A stretch of DNA of 64,000 nt. It comes from Aeribacillus composti. Lineage in GTDB: Bacteria > Bacillota > Bacilli > Bacillales > Aeribacillaceae. The stretch's first letter is position 1. Every line of letters starts with the position of its first letter. Positions 16,641 to 26,584 of the stretch are shown one piece after another. Below the pieces are notes generated by a model. That model did no database searches, was not told where the DNA came from, and saw only the letters and a program-made list of their open reading frames with translations. The stretch is from contig NZ_VISS01000005.1 of NCBI RefSeq assembly GCF_007827555.1, forward strand, positions 92,757-156,756, in the 5' to 3' direction. A program made the position numbers and the translations under genes.

Positions 16641-18134
16641 ATGCGCATTCAAATCAGCGGCATAAATGATGAACGTTTTATGCGGCCTCTTCAGTTAATA
16701 TCTAATTTGTTTTTTGAAGAAGCCGAAATTTTTTTAAAACCTTCTGAACATGATATCGAAGCATTATTCAATTTCGAATTCAGACAAAGTGATTTTCGGT
16801 TGGCTTGCGAGCTAAAAGCAGAAGGAAAAACGTATGAAGCTTTTTTAGAAAAAAGCTTAACCGCAACAGATGAAAAAGAACAATTCAAACAAATGAAGCA
16901 GGCGGTATTGAATGTTTATGTAACAGTTCTTCAACAGTATACGGGAATTACACAAAAATGGGGGATTTTAACAGGTGTCCGACCCACTAAGCTTTTTCAT
17001 AAAAAGAAGCTTGAAGGAAGAAAAAATGAAGAAATTTATAAACAATTAAAAGAAGATTTGCTCGTATCAAATGAAAAAATTCGCATCATGGAACAAATTG
17101 TAGAAAAACAATTAACTGTTGTTCCTGATCTTTACAATTTGACAAAAGAAGTAAGCATTTATATCGGCATCCCTTTTTGCCCGACAAAATGTGCATACTG
17201 TACCTTTCCTGCCTATGCTATTGGCGGCAAGCAAGGAAAAGTTGATTCTTTTCTCGGCGGACTGCATTATGAAATGAGAATGATCGGCGAATGGTTAAAA
17301 GAACGAGGCATCAATATTACGACCGTTTATTACGGCGGAGGGACACCGACAAGCATTACGGCAGAAGAAATGGATATGCTTTATGAAGAAATGTATACAT
17401 CTTTTCCAAATGTTGATCGCATTCGGGAAATCACAGTAGAAGCCGGCAGACCGGATACAATTACAAGAGAGAAGCTGAATGTTTTAAAAAAATGGAACAT
17501 AGACAGAATCAGCATTAATCCTCAATCATATATACAGGAAACATTGAGAGCAATCGGAAGACATCATACAGTTGAGGAGACGATTGAAAAATTTCATTTA
17601 GCTAGGGAAATGGGCATCAACAACATCAACATGGATTTAATTATTGGACTGCCGGGGGAAGGGTTAAAAGAATTTGAGTTCACCCTTGAGGAGACAGCCA
17701 AATTGATGCCTGAATCATTGACTGTCCACACGCTTTCCTTTAAGCGGGCATCGGAAATGACAAAAAACAAAGAAAAATATAAAGTAGCTGAACGAAGCGA
17801 AGTAGAAAAAATGATGAATAAAGCGGTTGAATGGACAAAGGCCAATCATTATGAGCCTTATTATTTGTACCGTCAAAAAAATATTTTAGGAAATTTAGAA
17901 AATGTCGGATATTCCCGGAAGGGTTATGAGAGTATATACAATATAATCATCATGGAAGAAATGCAAACGATTATCGGATTAGGCTGCGGGGCATCAAGCA
18001 AATTGATCGACCCGGTTTCCCGGGACATCACTCATTTCGCCAATCCAAAAGATCCGAAATCGTATAACGATGGCTTTAAACATTATACAAATGAAAAAAT
18101 CAAATTGCTAAACGCTCTTTATGGCGAAAATTGA
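16641..18134 (+). CDS. hemZ: Radical-SAM coproporphyrinogen III dehydrogenase-like HemZ
   Basis: A 497-residue HemN-family radical-SAM enzyme. B. subtilis HemZ is linked to oxygen-independent haem synthesis. The iron-sulfur motif lies at about residues 180 to 187 (PFCPTKCAYCTFPAYAI, i.e. CxxxCxxC). YYGGGTPTS, EAGRPDTIT and MDLIIGLPGE are the other family motifs. About 165 residues precede the radical-SAM core, as in HemZ and unlike HemN. ATG is preceded by AAGGTGATC. Its haem link fits hemEHY and hmoB elsewhere in the window. Confidence 0.93.
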   Translation: MRIQISGINDERFMRPLQLISNLFFEEAEIFLKPSEHDIEALFNFEFRQSDFRLACELKAEGKTYEAFLEKSLTATDEKEQFKQMKQAVLNVYVTVLQQYTGITQKWGILTGVRPTKLFHKKKLEGRKNEEIYKQLKEDLLVSNEKIRIMEQIVEKQLTVVPDLYNLTKEVSIYIGIPFCPTKCAYCTFPAYAIGGKQGKVDSFLGGLHYEMRMIGEWLKERGINITTVYYGGGTPTSITAEEMDMLYEEMYTSFPNVDRIREITVEAGRPDTITREKLNVLKKWNIDRISINPQSYIQETLRAIGRHHTVEETIEKFHLAREMGINNINMDLIIGLPGEGLKEFEFTLEETAKLMPESLTVHTLSFKRASEMTKNKEKYKVAERSEVEKMMNKAVEWTKANHYEPYYLYRQKNILGNLENVGYSRKGYESIYNIIIMEEMQTIIGLGCGASSKLIDPVSRDITHFANPKDPKSYNDGFKHYTNEKIKLLNALYGEN

Positions 18135-18491
18135 TAATTTTACGCTCCACATACGTATCGGGTCGTGTTGAAAGGAGGGCCCGATAGAAAACAGGAGCTT
18201 GGGAACGACGAAGATGGAGAACGATTTCCGTATTTCCCTAAAAACACTTTAGAACAAATTTTAATAGATGAGATCGCAAGACTTAATCATAAAAGCGATT
18301 GCGCCATTAGCCTGCAACAAACGTAGCCGGCAGACTTCAGACAAAACATACAAAAGCAAGTAGAGAAATACGAGCGCTTTCTCTACTTGCTTTTATTTTT
18401 AGGACTTCTTGGACAGCCTCTGATAAATCTGTTTCATCATGTTAGCCATAATGATTTTTTAAATTAATGGGATGATATTGAAGGGGGCTCT
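18135..18491. other. Intergenic stretch with an unsupported 52-codon open frame
   Basis: The plus strand holds an open frame at 18168 to 18326 starting at TTG, with sensible codons in its middle (DGERFPYFPKNTLEQILIDEI). It has no ribosome site in front of a usable start codon; AAAGGAGGG lies inside it. It could be a fragment of a decayed gene. No family was recognised. A strong terminator follows at 18354. Confidence 0.3.
18354..18400 (+). terminator. Strong Rho-independent terminator
   Basis: AAGCAAGTAGAGAAA and TTTCTCTACTTGCTT form a 15-base-pair stem followed by TTATTTTT. It probably ends the hemZ transcript. Confidence 0.9.
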
Positions 18492-18710
18492 GTGAACAAA
18501 ATGGGAGATAATAAGATGTTCATCATAATTGGAATAGTCGGTCTTTTAGCTATTACTTTTTCAAATTTAGTTCTTAAACATGATGTCGTCGCGACCATTA
18601 TTAGCATTGTTGTGATCGGGATTTTAGTAAGCTCCAGAACCAAAATCATCCTAATTTTTGGGAGGCAGTTTTGGAAAGAAAAATGCCCCCCACAAAATGC
18701 AGGGGACTAG
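18492..18710 (+). CDS. Small two-helix membrane protein, hypothetical
   Basis: A 72-residue protein with two hydrophobic helices (about 9 to 27 and 32 to 48) and a basic C-terminal tail containing KEKCPPQNAG. The start is GTG, with GAAGGGGG four to five bases upstream; an in-frame ATG three codons later is an alternative. It stands between two transcription units with no partner gene. No family was recognised. The membrane location is inferred from hydrophobicity only. Confidence 0.6.
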   Translation: MNKMGDNKMFIIIGIVGLLAITFSNLVLKHDVVATIISIVVIGILVSSRTKIILIFGRQFWKEKCPPQNAGD

Positions 18711-18914
18711 GAAAAAACTGATTTTAGATGCCCACTACAATTTTTCCACACGGGTAAATGGCTAAAAAGCGTCATATCCATTTAGATATTTTAAATTAGC
18801 CTCATAAAATTTGGGGAGCAGGATGAATATAGCGGGCGGCTTATGCCGCGCAGTATTTTTGTTGTGAAAGACTTCCCCTGTCATTCTTTTGTGGACTGTC
18901 AATCCTGTTAAGTT

Positions 18915-19100
18915 TTAGCGATGAAATAAAACAAGCCGGCCAGAAGAAGTAACTAAGCGATGCGCGGTATTTAAACATTGATGCTCCTTCAATATTTCTG
19001 AACCGATTTCTTTTGCCTCTTGTTCTGAATTTGCTTCAAACTTTTCATTTAAAAGCAGTTCTCCTTTGTTTGTAAACGCAGTTAAAAAATATGTCGGCAT
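18915..19100 (-). CDS. yhzD: YhzD-family small protein
   Basis: A 61-residue soluble protein that resembles B. subtilis YhzD, with the N-terminal YFLTAF strand, the central EQEAKEIG helix and the C-terminal SGRLVLFHR. No function is known. Of two in-frame ATGs, the one at 19100 has correct spacing to GAGGGAGG; the ATG at 19109 overlaps that site. It lies just left of the insertion sequence, whose nearest detectable repeat is about 55 bases away, and is intact. Confidence 0.82.
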   Translation of the reverse strand: MPTYFLTAFTNKGELLLNEKFEANSEQEAKEIGSEILKEHQCLNTAHRLVTSSGRLVLFHR

Positions 19101-19154
19101 TTCAAACATCCTCCCTCTATAAATGTCGATATATCAACGGTTGTAGCCGTTTCA

Positions 19155-19164
19155 GGGGTGTCAA
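19155..19164 (+). repeat. Subterminal inverted repeat, left copy
   Basis: GGGGTGTCAA here is the exact inverted complement of positions 20809 to 20818. The match marks the outer part of the insertion sequence at its transposase 3' side. Confidence 0.65.
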
Positions 19165-19486
19165 AAAAATATTTTTCGACAAAGTTTCTAACATTATTTC
19201 TTAAATATGTGTATATCTTACATTGACTGGGTACGCTTCGCGGCCACTACTGGTTAAATTTGGTTGTAGTGGGGGAAGCGTATGGGATGCACCGTGGATC
19301 TCTGCATCGCTGATGATGACGAACCCTCCCATGTCTCTTGGCATCCTTGTGCCTACATTCCTTCGTTCGGTCTAGTCATCAGGCAGAGGCCGGCTAAGCT
19401 CCTTTAGGGACTCAAGGTCGAATGGATGATATCGCGCCAGCTTCTCCGTGTCATCCTTGTTGTCTAGAGAATCGAGACTATAGGCA
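19165..19486 (-). ncRNA. Candidate bridge RNA region of the IS110-family element
   Basis: About 320 bases of structured non-coding DNA lie downstream of the transposase stop. In the IS1111 subgroup this is where the bridge RNA that guides target and donor choice is encoded. A nested hairpin is visible at 19232 to 19282: TACGCTTC pairs with GAAGCGTA and, inside it, CCACTAC with GTAGTGG, around a 15-base loop with unpaired bases between the stems. That resembles the stem plus internal-loop layout of bridge RNAs. Exact ends and the guide bases cannot be fixed from one copy. Confidence 0.42.
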
Positions 19487-20764
19487 TCAAGCCGCCGTTT
19501 CGAGGCCAAAGATGTCCTGCATCATTCGCTTCACGTCAAACGCCTGTCGTTTCGTACACACAGCGTGCAGTACCTTCAGTAATTTCCCGCATAACACCAC
19601 AATGGATTGCTTCTTGCGCAACGGATTATCGGGCCGTGTCGTGTAATATTCATGTAACTGTCGAAACGCTTCGTTGTGGCGGATCATCGGCATCATCACG
19701 CGGAAGAGGAGGGCGCGCAACCGCCTTCTTCCACGCTTCGAGATCCGTTTTTGCCCTTTGTGTTGGCCGGAGGAATGCTTCCGCAGTGTCAGGCCCGCAA
19801 GTTTCAATAATTGGCGCGGATCCTGATAGTGGGAAAAACTCCCGATTTCCGATAACAGTTCCACGATAGTCGCATCCCCTAAGCCCGGAACCGTTTTGAG
19901 CCATTCGTATTCCACGGATGTTTGCACAAGTTCCGTTAGTTGCTGGGTCAGTGCCTCGATTTCTTCCTCCAATTGGCGGTACCGGCGGACAAGTGTGGCG
20001 ATTTCGATACGGGCCATCTGTTGTCCTTCCGTTACGCCAATGGAGTGTTGGGCCAGTTCCATCAGCTTCTTCGCTTTCGGCTTTTGTGGCGATTGTAATC
20101 CCTCGCTTTGCCGGTAAAGGGTGAGAACCTCTTCGATCTCTTTCCCTGCTAAATCCGACGGAAACGGCGTCTGTTCCAGCACAGCGAGCGCCATTTCCCC
20201 AAACGACGGAAAGACTTGCGTAAATTCCGGAAAATACCGATCGAGCCAGCGAATCATCTGATTTCGAACCGCCCCCTGCTCTTCCACGAGTTTGGATCGA
20301 AACGTCGCCCCTGTGCGCAGTTCGGCCTCCATCCCTTTCAGAATACGCGGATAGCTGAATCGGCCGTCTTTCACTAACCGGGCAATGACGAGCGCGTCTT
20401 TCGCATCATGCTTGGTTGGAAGATTGTCGTCTAGCTCTTTGGAGCGCTTCACGTGCATCGGGTTTGTCATCACGAGAGAGATGCCCTTCTCGTCAAGAAA
20501 GTAAGCGAGATTGAGCCAATAATGTCCCGTTGGCTCGATGCCAACGATCACTTCCGTTTTTTCAAATTCCTCCATCGCTTTCACGATGCACTGGTACAAC
20601 CATTCCAACCCTTCTCTGGATTGCGGAACGGGAAACGATTTTTTTAGCACCCTCCCTCGCTCATCCACAAAGCAGGCATAATGCTTCTTTTTCGCGATAT
20701 CCATGCCAACGACGAGCGTTTGATCGGTGACTTGATTAATCTTCTTGTTTGAGATAGAATTCAT
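19487..20764 (-). CDS. IS110-family DEDD transposase
   Basis: A 425-residue transposase. The N-terminal RuvC-like domain has the acidic residues in GMDIAKKKH, GIEPTGHYW and TKHDAKDALVIARLV. The C-terminal Transposase_20 domain contains LKTVPGLGDATIVELLSEIG, LLKLAGL and the serine-containing SGQHKGQKRISKRGRRRLR. Both domains are intact, so the element could be active. AAGGAGG sits seven bases before ATG. Codon use is much richer in G and C than that of neighbouring genes. Confidence 0.96.
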   Translation of the reverse strand: MNSISNKKINQVTDQTLVVGMDIAKKKHYACFVDERGRVLKKSFPVPQSREGLEWLYQCIVKAMEEFEKTEVIVGIEPTGHYWLNLAYFLDEKGISLVMTNPMHVKRSKELDDNLPTKHDAKDALVIARLVKDGRFSYPRILKGMEAELRTGATFRSKLVEEQGAVRNQMIRWLDRYFPEFTQVFPSFGEMALAVLEQTPFPSDLAGKEIEEVLTLYRQSEGLQSPQKPKAKKLMELAQHSIGVTEGQQMARIEIATLVRRYRQLEEEIEALTQQLTELVQTSVEYEWLKTVPGLGDATIVELLSEIGSFSHYQDPRQLLKLAGLTLRKHSSGQHKGQKRISKRGRRRLRALLFRVMMPMIRHNEAFRQLHEYYTTRPDNPLRKKQSIVVLCGKLLKVLHAVCTKRQAFDVKRMMQDIFGLETAA

Positions 20765-20808
20765 GTATAGTCCTCCTTGGTATCCAAATTAGGGGTCAAT
20801 TCATCCGA

Positions 20809-20818
20809 TTGACACCCC
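20809..20818 (-). repeat. Subterminal inverted repeat, right copy
   Basis: TTGACACCCC here is the inverted complement of GGGGTGTCAA at 19155 to 19164. A second partial copy of the same bases (AGGGGTCAAT, 20791-20800) forms a local hairpin with it upstream of the transposase gene. Confidence 0.65.
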
Positions 20819-21047
20819 CGAATCATACCAAGAGGGCTTTTTTTATTCAAGTCCCCGAAAAAACTTCTAACAGGAATGCTCCTTTTTTAAAAAATATATT
20901 TCTTTTTCCTGAAAAAAAATCCTTTCAGCTTTTTTTAAAAAATTTTTGACAGGGGTCCCGGTTACCGGGATGTATTTTTTCACTTTAAAATGATATAATA
21001 TGGAAAAGCAAACGTACGTTCCGGAAACAAGTGAAAAGAGGGAGACT

Positions 21048-22286
21048 ATGACTCGCCGCATAACATTTATACATACGGCAGATTTGCATTTAGATAGTCC
21101 GTTCACAGGGCTTGAGCATTTGCCGGAAAGCATCTTTAAAAGAATTCAAGAAAGTACTTTTACGGCATTTGAACGTGTAATTGAACTGGCGGCAAAAGAA
21201 AAAGTCGATTTTATACTGATCGCAGGAGATTTGTATGATGACGAAGATCGCAGTTTGAAAGCCCAGTTGAGATTAAAGAAACAGTTTGAACGGCTCAATG
21301 AAGAAGGCATCCAAGTTTTTATTATTTTTGGAAATCATGATCATACAGGAGGTAATTGGGTTCATATTCAATGGCCTGAAAACGTTCATATTTTTTCCGA
21401 TCGTGATGTAGAATGTATACCGTTTGTCCGCGACGGAAAGGTTTTAGCCAACATTTACGGCTACAGCTATCCAACTCGTTCGGTTACAGAAAATATTGTC
21501 TATAAATTTCAAAAAAGAAGCGAAGCGCCGCTTCATATCGGTCTTCTTCACGGCACCGCGTCAGGGACGGAAGGACATGAGCCGTATTGTCCTTTTACGA
21601 TTCAAAATTTATTGGAAAAAGATTTTGATTATTGGGCTTTAGGACATATACATAAACGGCAAATTTTACATCGTTCCGACCCTCCGATTATTTATCCGGG
21701 AAATATTCAAGGCCGCCATAAAAAAGAAACGGGAGAAAAGGGAGTGTATCTTGTAGAATTAGCAGAAGGCGGGAAAAGCGCGTACCGATTTGTGCCGGTA
21801 TTTGACATACTTTGGAATGAAATCAAGCTCTCTGTAAATGAAATAGCTGCTGTTGGCGAGCTATATGATCATATTCGAGCGGTAAAGGAACAGCAGAGAC
21901 GAAATGGCTCGGCTCTTTTGACAATTATGCTAGATGGAGCTTCATCATTGTTTTGGGATCTTATGGATCAGGATCATTTGGATGAGCTTGCGCAAATATT
22001 GAATGAAGAGGAAGAAGGAAAGAACGATTTCGTTTGGATTGTTTCCATTCAGCATCAAATCGTGCCGAGCGACGACTTTTTCTCCTCCTCTTACATTTCG
22101 AAAGATTTTGAACAAATTTTGGATCATTTTCATCAATTTGACGAAGCGATGGGGCCTTTATATAAAAATCGTTTATTTCGGCGTTTCTTTCAATCTTTCA
22201 CAGAAAATGAAAAAGAAGAATTGATAAAAGAAGCGAAAACAATGATTTATTATGAGCTGTTTAAACAAGAATGGAAGCGGTCGTAA
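21048..22286 (+). CDS. yhaO: Metallophosphoesterase YhaO (SbcD-like nuclease partner)
   Basis: A 412-residue protein of the SbcD/Mre11-type metallophosphoesterase family. Metal-binding motifs appear in order: HTADLHLDSPF, AGDLYDDEDR, FGNHDH, LLHG and ALGHIHKRQ. It is expected to act as a DNA repair nuclease together with YhaN. An in-frame ATG lies 48 bases upstream at 21000, but GAGGGAGA fits ATG at 21048 and the N-terminus then matches the family. It is followed after 13 bases by yhaN. Confidence 0.92.
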   Translation: MTRRITFIHTADLHLDSPFTGLEHLPESIFKRIQESTFTAFERVIELAAKEKVDFILIAGDLYDDEDRSLKAQLRLKKQFERLNEEGIQVFIIFGNHDHTGGNWVHIQWPENVHIFSDRDVECIPFVRDGKVLANIYGYSYPTRSVTENIVYKFQKRSEAPLHIGLLHGTASGTEGHEPYCPFTIQNLLEKDFDYWALGHIHKRQILHRSDPPIIYPGNIQGRHKKETGEKGVYLVELAEGGKSAYRFVPVFDILWNEIKLSVNEIAAVGELYDHIRAVKEQQRRNGSALLTIMLDGASSLFWDLMDQDHLDELAQILNEEEEGKNDFVWIVSIQHQIVPSDDFFSSSYISKDFEQILDHFHQFDEAMGPLYKNRLFRRFFQSFTENEKEELIKEAKTMIYYELFKQEWKRS

Positions 22287-22299
22287 AAAAGGTGATAAG

Positions 22300-25278
22300 A
22301 TGAAAATAAAAGAACTGCATATTTATGGCTACGGAAAATTTGCAGATAAAAAAATTTCATTTTCGGATCATGGCATACAAGTCATTTACGGTTTAAATGA
22401 AGCCGGAAAATCGACGCTGATGTCTTTTATCCACAGCATGCTGTTCGGATTTCCCGTTAAACAGCATCCGGATAAACGGTTCGAACCGAAAGCGGGCGGA
22501 AAATACGGCGGGGCATTAATCATCGAATGTGAAAATTTCGGAACAGTAAAAGTGGAGCGCGTAAAAGGGAGAGCCGCAGTGGGGGATGTAACTCTTTATT
22601 TCCAGGATGGACGGACAGGAGGGGATAAAGAGCTGGCTGAAATTTTAAAAGGAACCGACAGACCAACATATCAAGCGATTTTTTCCTTTGATTTATTCGG
22701 GCTGCAAAAAGTGTATGAGCTGAATCGTGAGAAGCTGGGAAAATATTTATTTTTAACAAGTGTATTCGGGTCTGATCAGTTATATCGTTTAGAGGAGAAA
22801 CTGCAGAGAGAGCAGGAGGATTTGTTTAAACCGAACGGACGAAAACCGTTGCTGAACAGATCGTTAAATGAACTGATGGAGGACTTTGCAGAACTGCAAC
22901 ATGCAAAAGAACAGCAGCGCGCTTACAATTTTTTGATCAAAGAAAGGGACAGCTTAGAGAAGCAGCTGAAGGACTGCCAGAACGAGAAGGTGACGCTGAA
23001 AACAGAACGGAAAAAAGTGGAAAAACAAATAGCAGTTCTTCCCCTTTTGGAAAGACGGAAAGAATGCTTGCAGCTGCTAAAAGATTTTCCTGACGGCATT
23101 CAATTCCCGGAGGACGGGTTTGTGCGGCTGGAAAAGCTTTCGGCAAGAAGAGACGAAGTTTTAGAACAGCTGGGAAGGGTGCAGGAAAAAGAAAAGGGGA
23201 TCGAGGATTCCTTATCAGCCTTGAAGATCGACGGCCTTCCAGCTGACGAGACAATGTTTGAGGAATTAAAAAGTCAATTTCCCCTCATCCAAAAACAATT
23301 AGAAGAACAAAAACTTTTCATTGTTCAACAACAAATGCTGGAAGGACAGATTCATGAGGAGCTCATCTATATATTCGGCCATCAAGATGAAAATGCTATA
23401 AAAAAAATCGACACATCTGTTCGCATGAAGGAAAAAATAAAGGATGCTGCGAAGAAATATGAACAATTATTTCAAAGAAAAAAGCTTCTCGATGAACAAT
23501 ATGAGCGTGCCCAATATTCGCTGGAAGAATGTGAGCGCCGCATAAAAGAATACGAATCTTTTCTGCTTGATCCATCTGAAAGGGAAAGATTAATAGAGGA
23601 GCAGTCAGCCATAGAACAAGAAATGGCGCAAACAGCCGACAAACATTATTTAAAAGAGCAGATTGCCCAGTTAAAAGCAAAAATCAATGAAAGAGAAAAA
23701 AAGAATCGGGAAAAATTAAAAAAATGGAAAATTCTCACTGTATCTTTGCTATCTGTTTTTGCGTTTGCCATTGTTCTTTCGTTTGTTTATAAGAATTGGC
23801 TGTTTTTAACAGCGTTTCTTCCTTTCATCATTGTTTTCTTTTTCTTCCGTCCACAGGATGATGAGCTGTTAAAGCATTTACAAAATGAGCATGGACAGCT
23901 TGTGAAAAAACTTGATAAACAAAATGATTCCCGAATCTTGGAAAGAACGTTGCGTTTGAAGCATATTAAGGAAATATTATGGAAGGATCAGCAAGTCCGC
24001 CAAAAAATTGAGATCGAAAAGATGAATTATAAAGGTAAAGAACAAGCTTATGAACGGATTCTTTCGTTATATGATGAATGGGAACATGAAAAGTATCAAT
24101 TGCAACATTTAATTTTCCCGTTTTATGAACATTTTCATCTTCCGAAAGAAGCCGAAGGATCACAATTGCTTGAGCAGTTTGAACGCATCGCAAGCTGTCA
24201 AAAGCTGATAAGAGAAAAAAGAATGTTAGAGGAAAAAGTTCGTTTGTATGAAGAAAACTTAAATCAGTTTAGAAAAAAGTTTGAGCCTTTGTGTGAATAT
24301 TATAACATTCGTGCCGACTCAATTGAGAAACGCTATTCAGAACTGAGAAGAATAATGGAAGAAAATATAAAGAAACGATCGCAAAAAGAGGCATTGATGA
24401 AGCAGCTAAAAGAGGTTCAAGAGGAAAAAACAAAATTTCGTTTGACCTTTCAAAGCATTGAAAGAGAATTAGAGAAGCTGTTTCAGTCAGCCGGAGCAGC
24501 AAGCGAGGAAGAATATAGAAAAATAGGAATGCTCAAAAAAGAGAGAGAAAAAATCGAAACCGAATTAAACTGGATTGAAGGGCAGCTGCGAACGAAAGGA
24601 TTATTGACATCAAGCGATATGAACGATTATCAAAATGAGAGGGCTTTGAAAGAGCGAGAAACATTTCTTGAGGAAAAAGAAGAAGAACTCGAAAAAATGG
24701 AGGATTCTATCCGGAAGAAATTAGCGGAAACAGAAATAGAGATTAGAAAAATAGAACTATCAGGTCTATATTCTGAGTTGAAATATTCGTTTGAAATGAA
24801 GCGTTCTGCAGCAAAAAAGCTTGCGAAAAAATGGGCGGCAATGGCAGTGGCAAGAGAGATGCTGAAACATACGACGAATTATGTTCGAAATGAAAAAATG
24901 CCGAAGTTGTTGAATAAAATGGAATATTTTTTCCGAATAGCAACGTCTGGGGAATACGAAAACATTTATCTGGCGGAGGGTTCGCCTTCTTTCTCAGTGA
25001 AAAGGAAAGACGGGCTTGTTTTTACGGCTGAAGAACTGAGTCAAGGAACAGCTGAACAACTGTACACGGCGATCCGGTTTGCGCTGGCAGAAAGCATGCA
25101 AAAGAGAATTCATCTTCCATTAATGATCGATGACAGCTTTGTGAATTTTGACCATTTGCGCATAAAAAATATTGTGAGTATTATGAGACAGCTGTCGGAT
25201 CATCATCAAATGCTGCTGTTTACTTGCCATCAGCATATATTATCTTACTTTCAAGACGAAGAAATCATTTACTTATAA
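22300..25278 (+). CDS. yhaN: YhaN, SbcC-like coiled-coil ATPase
   Basis: A 992-residue SMC/Rad50-type ATPase that pairs with YhaO. Walker A is near residue 35 ([10 protein letters not shown]). Two long coiled-coil arms make up the middle. The C-terminal lobe has the signature-like [22 protein letters not shown] region (about 910) and Walker [14 protein letters not shown]. An unusual hydrophobic stretch (about residues 478 to 516, [14 protein letters not shown] and [16 protein letters not shown]) suggests two membrane-spanning helices at the hinge. The longer frame starting at 22252 overlaps yhaO and lacks a ribosome site. Confidence 0.92.
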   Translation: MKIKELHIYGYGKFADKKISFSDHGIQVIYGLNEAGKSTLMSFIHSMLFGFPVKQHPDKRFEPKAGGKYGGALIIECENFGTVKVERVKGRAAVGDVTLYFQDGRTGGDKELAEILKGTDRPTYQAIFSFDLFGLQKVYELNREKLGKYLFLTSVFGSDQLYRLEEKLQREQEDLFKPNGRKPLLNRSLNELMEDFAELQHAKEQQRAYNFLIKERDSLEKQLKDCQNEKVTLKTERKKVEKQIAVLPLLERRKECLQLLKDFPDGIQFPEDGFVRLEKLSARRDEVLEQLGRVQEKEKGIEDSLSALKIDGLPADETMFEELKSQFPLIQKQLEEQKLFIVQQQMLEGQIHEELIYIFGHQDENAIKKIDTSVRMKEKIKDAAKKYEQLFQRKKLLDEQYERAQYSLEECERRIKEYESFLLDPSERERLIEEQSAIEQEMAQTADKHYLKEQIAQLKAKINEREKKNREKLKKWKILTVSLLSVFAFAIVLSFVYKNWLFLTAFLPFIIVFFFFRPQDDELLKHLQNEHGQLVKKLDKQNDSRILERTLRLKHIKEILWKDQQVRQKIEIEKMNYKGKEQAYERILSLYDEWEHEKYQLQHLIFPFYEHFHLPKEAEGSQLLEQFERIASCQKLIREKRMLEEKVRLYEENLNQFRKKFEPLCEYYNIRADSIEKRYSELRRIMEENIKKRSQKEALMKQLKEVQEEKTKFRLTFQSIERELEKLFQSAGAASEEEYRKIGMLKKEREKIETELNWIEGQLRTKGLLTSSDMNDYQNERALKERETFLEEKEEELEKMEDSIRKKLAETEIEIRKIELSGLYSELKYSFEMKRSAAKKLAKKWAAMAVAREMLKHTTNYVRNEKMPKLLNKMEYFFRIATSGEYENIYLAEGSPSFSVKRKDGLVFTAEELSQGTAEQLYTAIRFALAESMQKRIHLPLMIDDSFVNFDHLRIKNIVSIMRQLSDHHQMLLFTCHQHILSYFQDEEIIYL

Positions 25279-25358
25279 AATATATTTGTCAGACCGTCGC
25301 ACATTTGGTTCGTATGCTATACTATAAGTTACGAGGCGGAAAGTGGAAGGAGAATACG

Positions 25359-26303
25359 ATGGCTAAAGGAATTATTCATTACAATGTTGGGGAGCAGGTA
25401 GATCTTTTTTTGCTGATAAAATCAGTAACAAAAGGTATTGCAAGCAATGGAAAACCTTTTTTAACGTTAATTTTGCAAGACCGTTCCGGGGAAATTGAAG
25501 CAAAACTATGGGATGTGAGCAAAGAAGATGAAGAAAATTATCTGCCTCAACAGATTGTTAAAATATTTGGCGATATCCATCATTACAGGGGAAGAAATCA
25601 ACTGAAAATCCGCAACATCCGATTGGCAGAGCCGCATGAAAATTTAAATGTACAGGATTTTGTAGAAAGAGCGCCATTATCTCAAGAAGAAATGGTTGAA
25701 AAAATTACGAAGTACATATTTGAAATGAAAAATCCAAACATTCAACGGATAACAAGATTCTTGATGAACAAGCATCAAAGCGCTTTTCTCTTATATCCGG
25801 CGGCGACGAAAAACCATCATGAATATGTATCAGGCCTTGCCTATCATGTTGTTTCCATGCTTGATCTTGCCAAAGCGATTGCTGACTTTTATCCGAGTTT
25901 AGACAAGGATTTATTATATGCCGGGGTCATACTTCATGATCTTGGCAAAGTAATTGAGCTGTCGGGCCCCATTTCCACTTCTTATACAGTTGAAGGGAAT
26001 TTGCTTGGGCATATTTCCATCATGGTAAACGAAATTGGAGAAGCAGCGAAGGAACTTGGGATTTCCGGCGAAGAGGTCGTCATTTTGCAGCATATGGTAT
26101 TGAGCCATCACGGGAAACCGGAATGGGGAAGTCCGAAAATGCCGATGGTTAAGGAAGCGGAAATTCTCCATCATATTGATAATATCGATGCAAAAATGAA
26201 CATGCTGGACCGGGCGCTTGAACGAGTCAAGCCGGGAGAATTTACGGAACGGATTTTCGCTCTGGACAATCGCTCATTCTATAAACCGTCATTTCATCGA
26301 TAG
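25359..26303 (+). CDS. yhaM: 3'-5' exoribonuclease YhaM
   Basis: A 314-residue protein, the same length as B. subtilis YhaM. An N-terminal OB-fold (residues about 15 to 90, [15 protein letters not shown]) is followed by an HD domain with [23 protein letters not shown] and [12 protein letters not shown]. The enzyme degrades single-stranded RNA and DNA from the 3' end. GAAGGAG precedes ATG at 25359. It follows yhaN closely, though a possible promoter-like gap of 80 bases separates them. Confidence 0.95.
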   Translation: MAKGIIHYNVGEQVDLFLLIKSVTKGIASNGKPFLTLILQDRSGEIEAKLWDVSKEDEENYLPQQIVKIFGDIHHYRGRNQLKIRNIRLAEPHENLNVQDFVERAPLSQEEMVEKITKYIFEMKNPNIQRITRFLMNKHQSAFLLYPAATKNHHEYVSGLAYHVVSMLDLAKAIADFYPSLDKDLLYAGVILHDLGKVIELSGPISTSYTVEGNLLGHISIMVNEIGEAAKELGISGEEVVILQHMVLSHHGKPEWGSPKMPMVKEAEILHHIDNIDAKMNMLDRALERVKPGEFTERIFALDNRSFYKPSFHR

Positions 26304-26372
26304 AGAATCATAATATAGAGCCCCTTGCATAAAATGAAATAAAAAAGCTTGTCTATGCAAGGAGGAGATGGA

Positions 26373-26567
26373 ATGACGTTTCTGCCGTGGTGGGTATATT
26401 TATGTATTGTTGGAATTATTTTTAGTGCATATATGGCATATAAAACAGCTAAAAAAGACAAAGAAATAGAAGAAATTTTTATTGAGCGGGAAGGAAATGT
26501 ATATATCGAAAGAATGAAAAAAGAAAAAGAAAAGCGAGCGAAAGAAAAGATGACATCTGCAAATTAG
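26373..26567 (+). CDS. yhaL: Sporulation protein YhaL
   Basis: A 64-residue protein with one N-terminal membrane helix (WWVYLCIVGIIFSAYMAY) and a highly charged Lys/Glu helix behind it. It matches the YhaL family, annotated as sporulation-related in Bacillus, with no known mechanism. AAGGAGGAG fits ATG at 26373; the longer frame starts inside the ribosome-site region. It sits between yhaM and prsA, as in B. subtilis. Confidence 0.86.
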   Translation: MTFLPWWVYLCIVGIIFSAYMAYKTAKKDKEIEEIFIEREGNVYIERMKKEKEKRAKEKMTSAN

Positions 26568-26584
26568 AAACTAAATTGTGTCAG

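Larger units (their letters stand above)
19150..20825 (-). mobile_element. IS110-family insertion sequence, IS1111-like
   Basis: An insertion sequence of about 1.7 kb between yhzD and yhaO. It carries one intact DEDD transposase gene, short 10-base inverted repeats (19155-19164 and 20809-20818), about 45 bases upstream of the transposase start and about 320 bases of non-coding DNA after its stop. Subterminal inverted repeats with a long 3' non-coding end are the pattern of the IS1111 subgroup. Base composition is clearly richer in G and C than the flanking DNA, a sign of transfer. Exact ends are uncertain by several bases because this family makes no target duplication. Confidence 0.82.

Noticed and set aside
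20956..20970. TCCCGGTTACCGGGA palindrome upstream of yhaO, with a TTGACA box nearby
   Set aside because: The T-run behind it suggests a terminator, and TTGACA is too far from the TATAAT at about 20994 to be a promoter pair; the evidence is not enough for either call.
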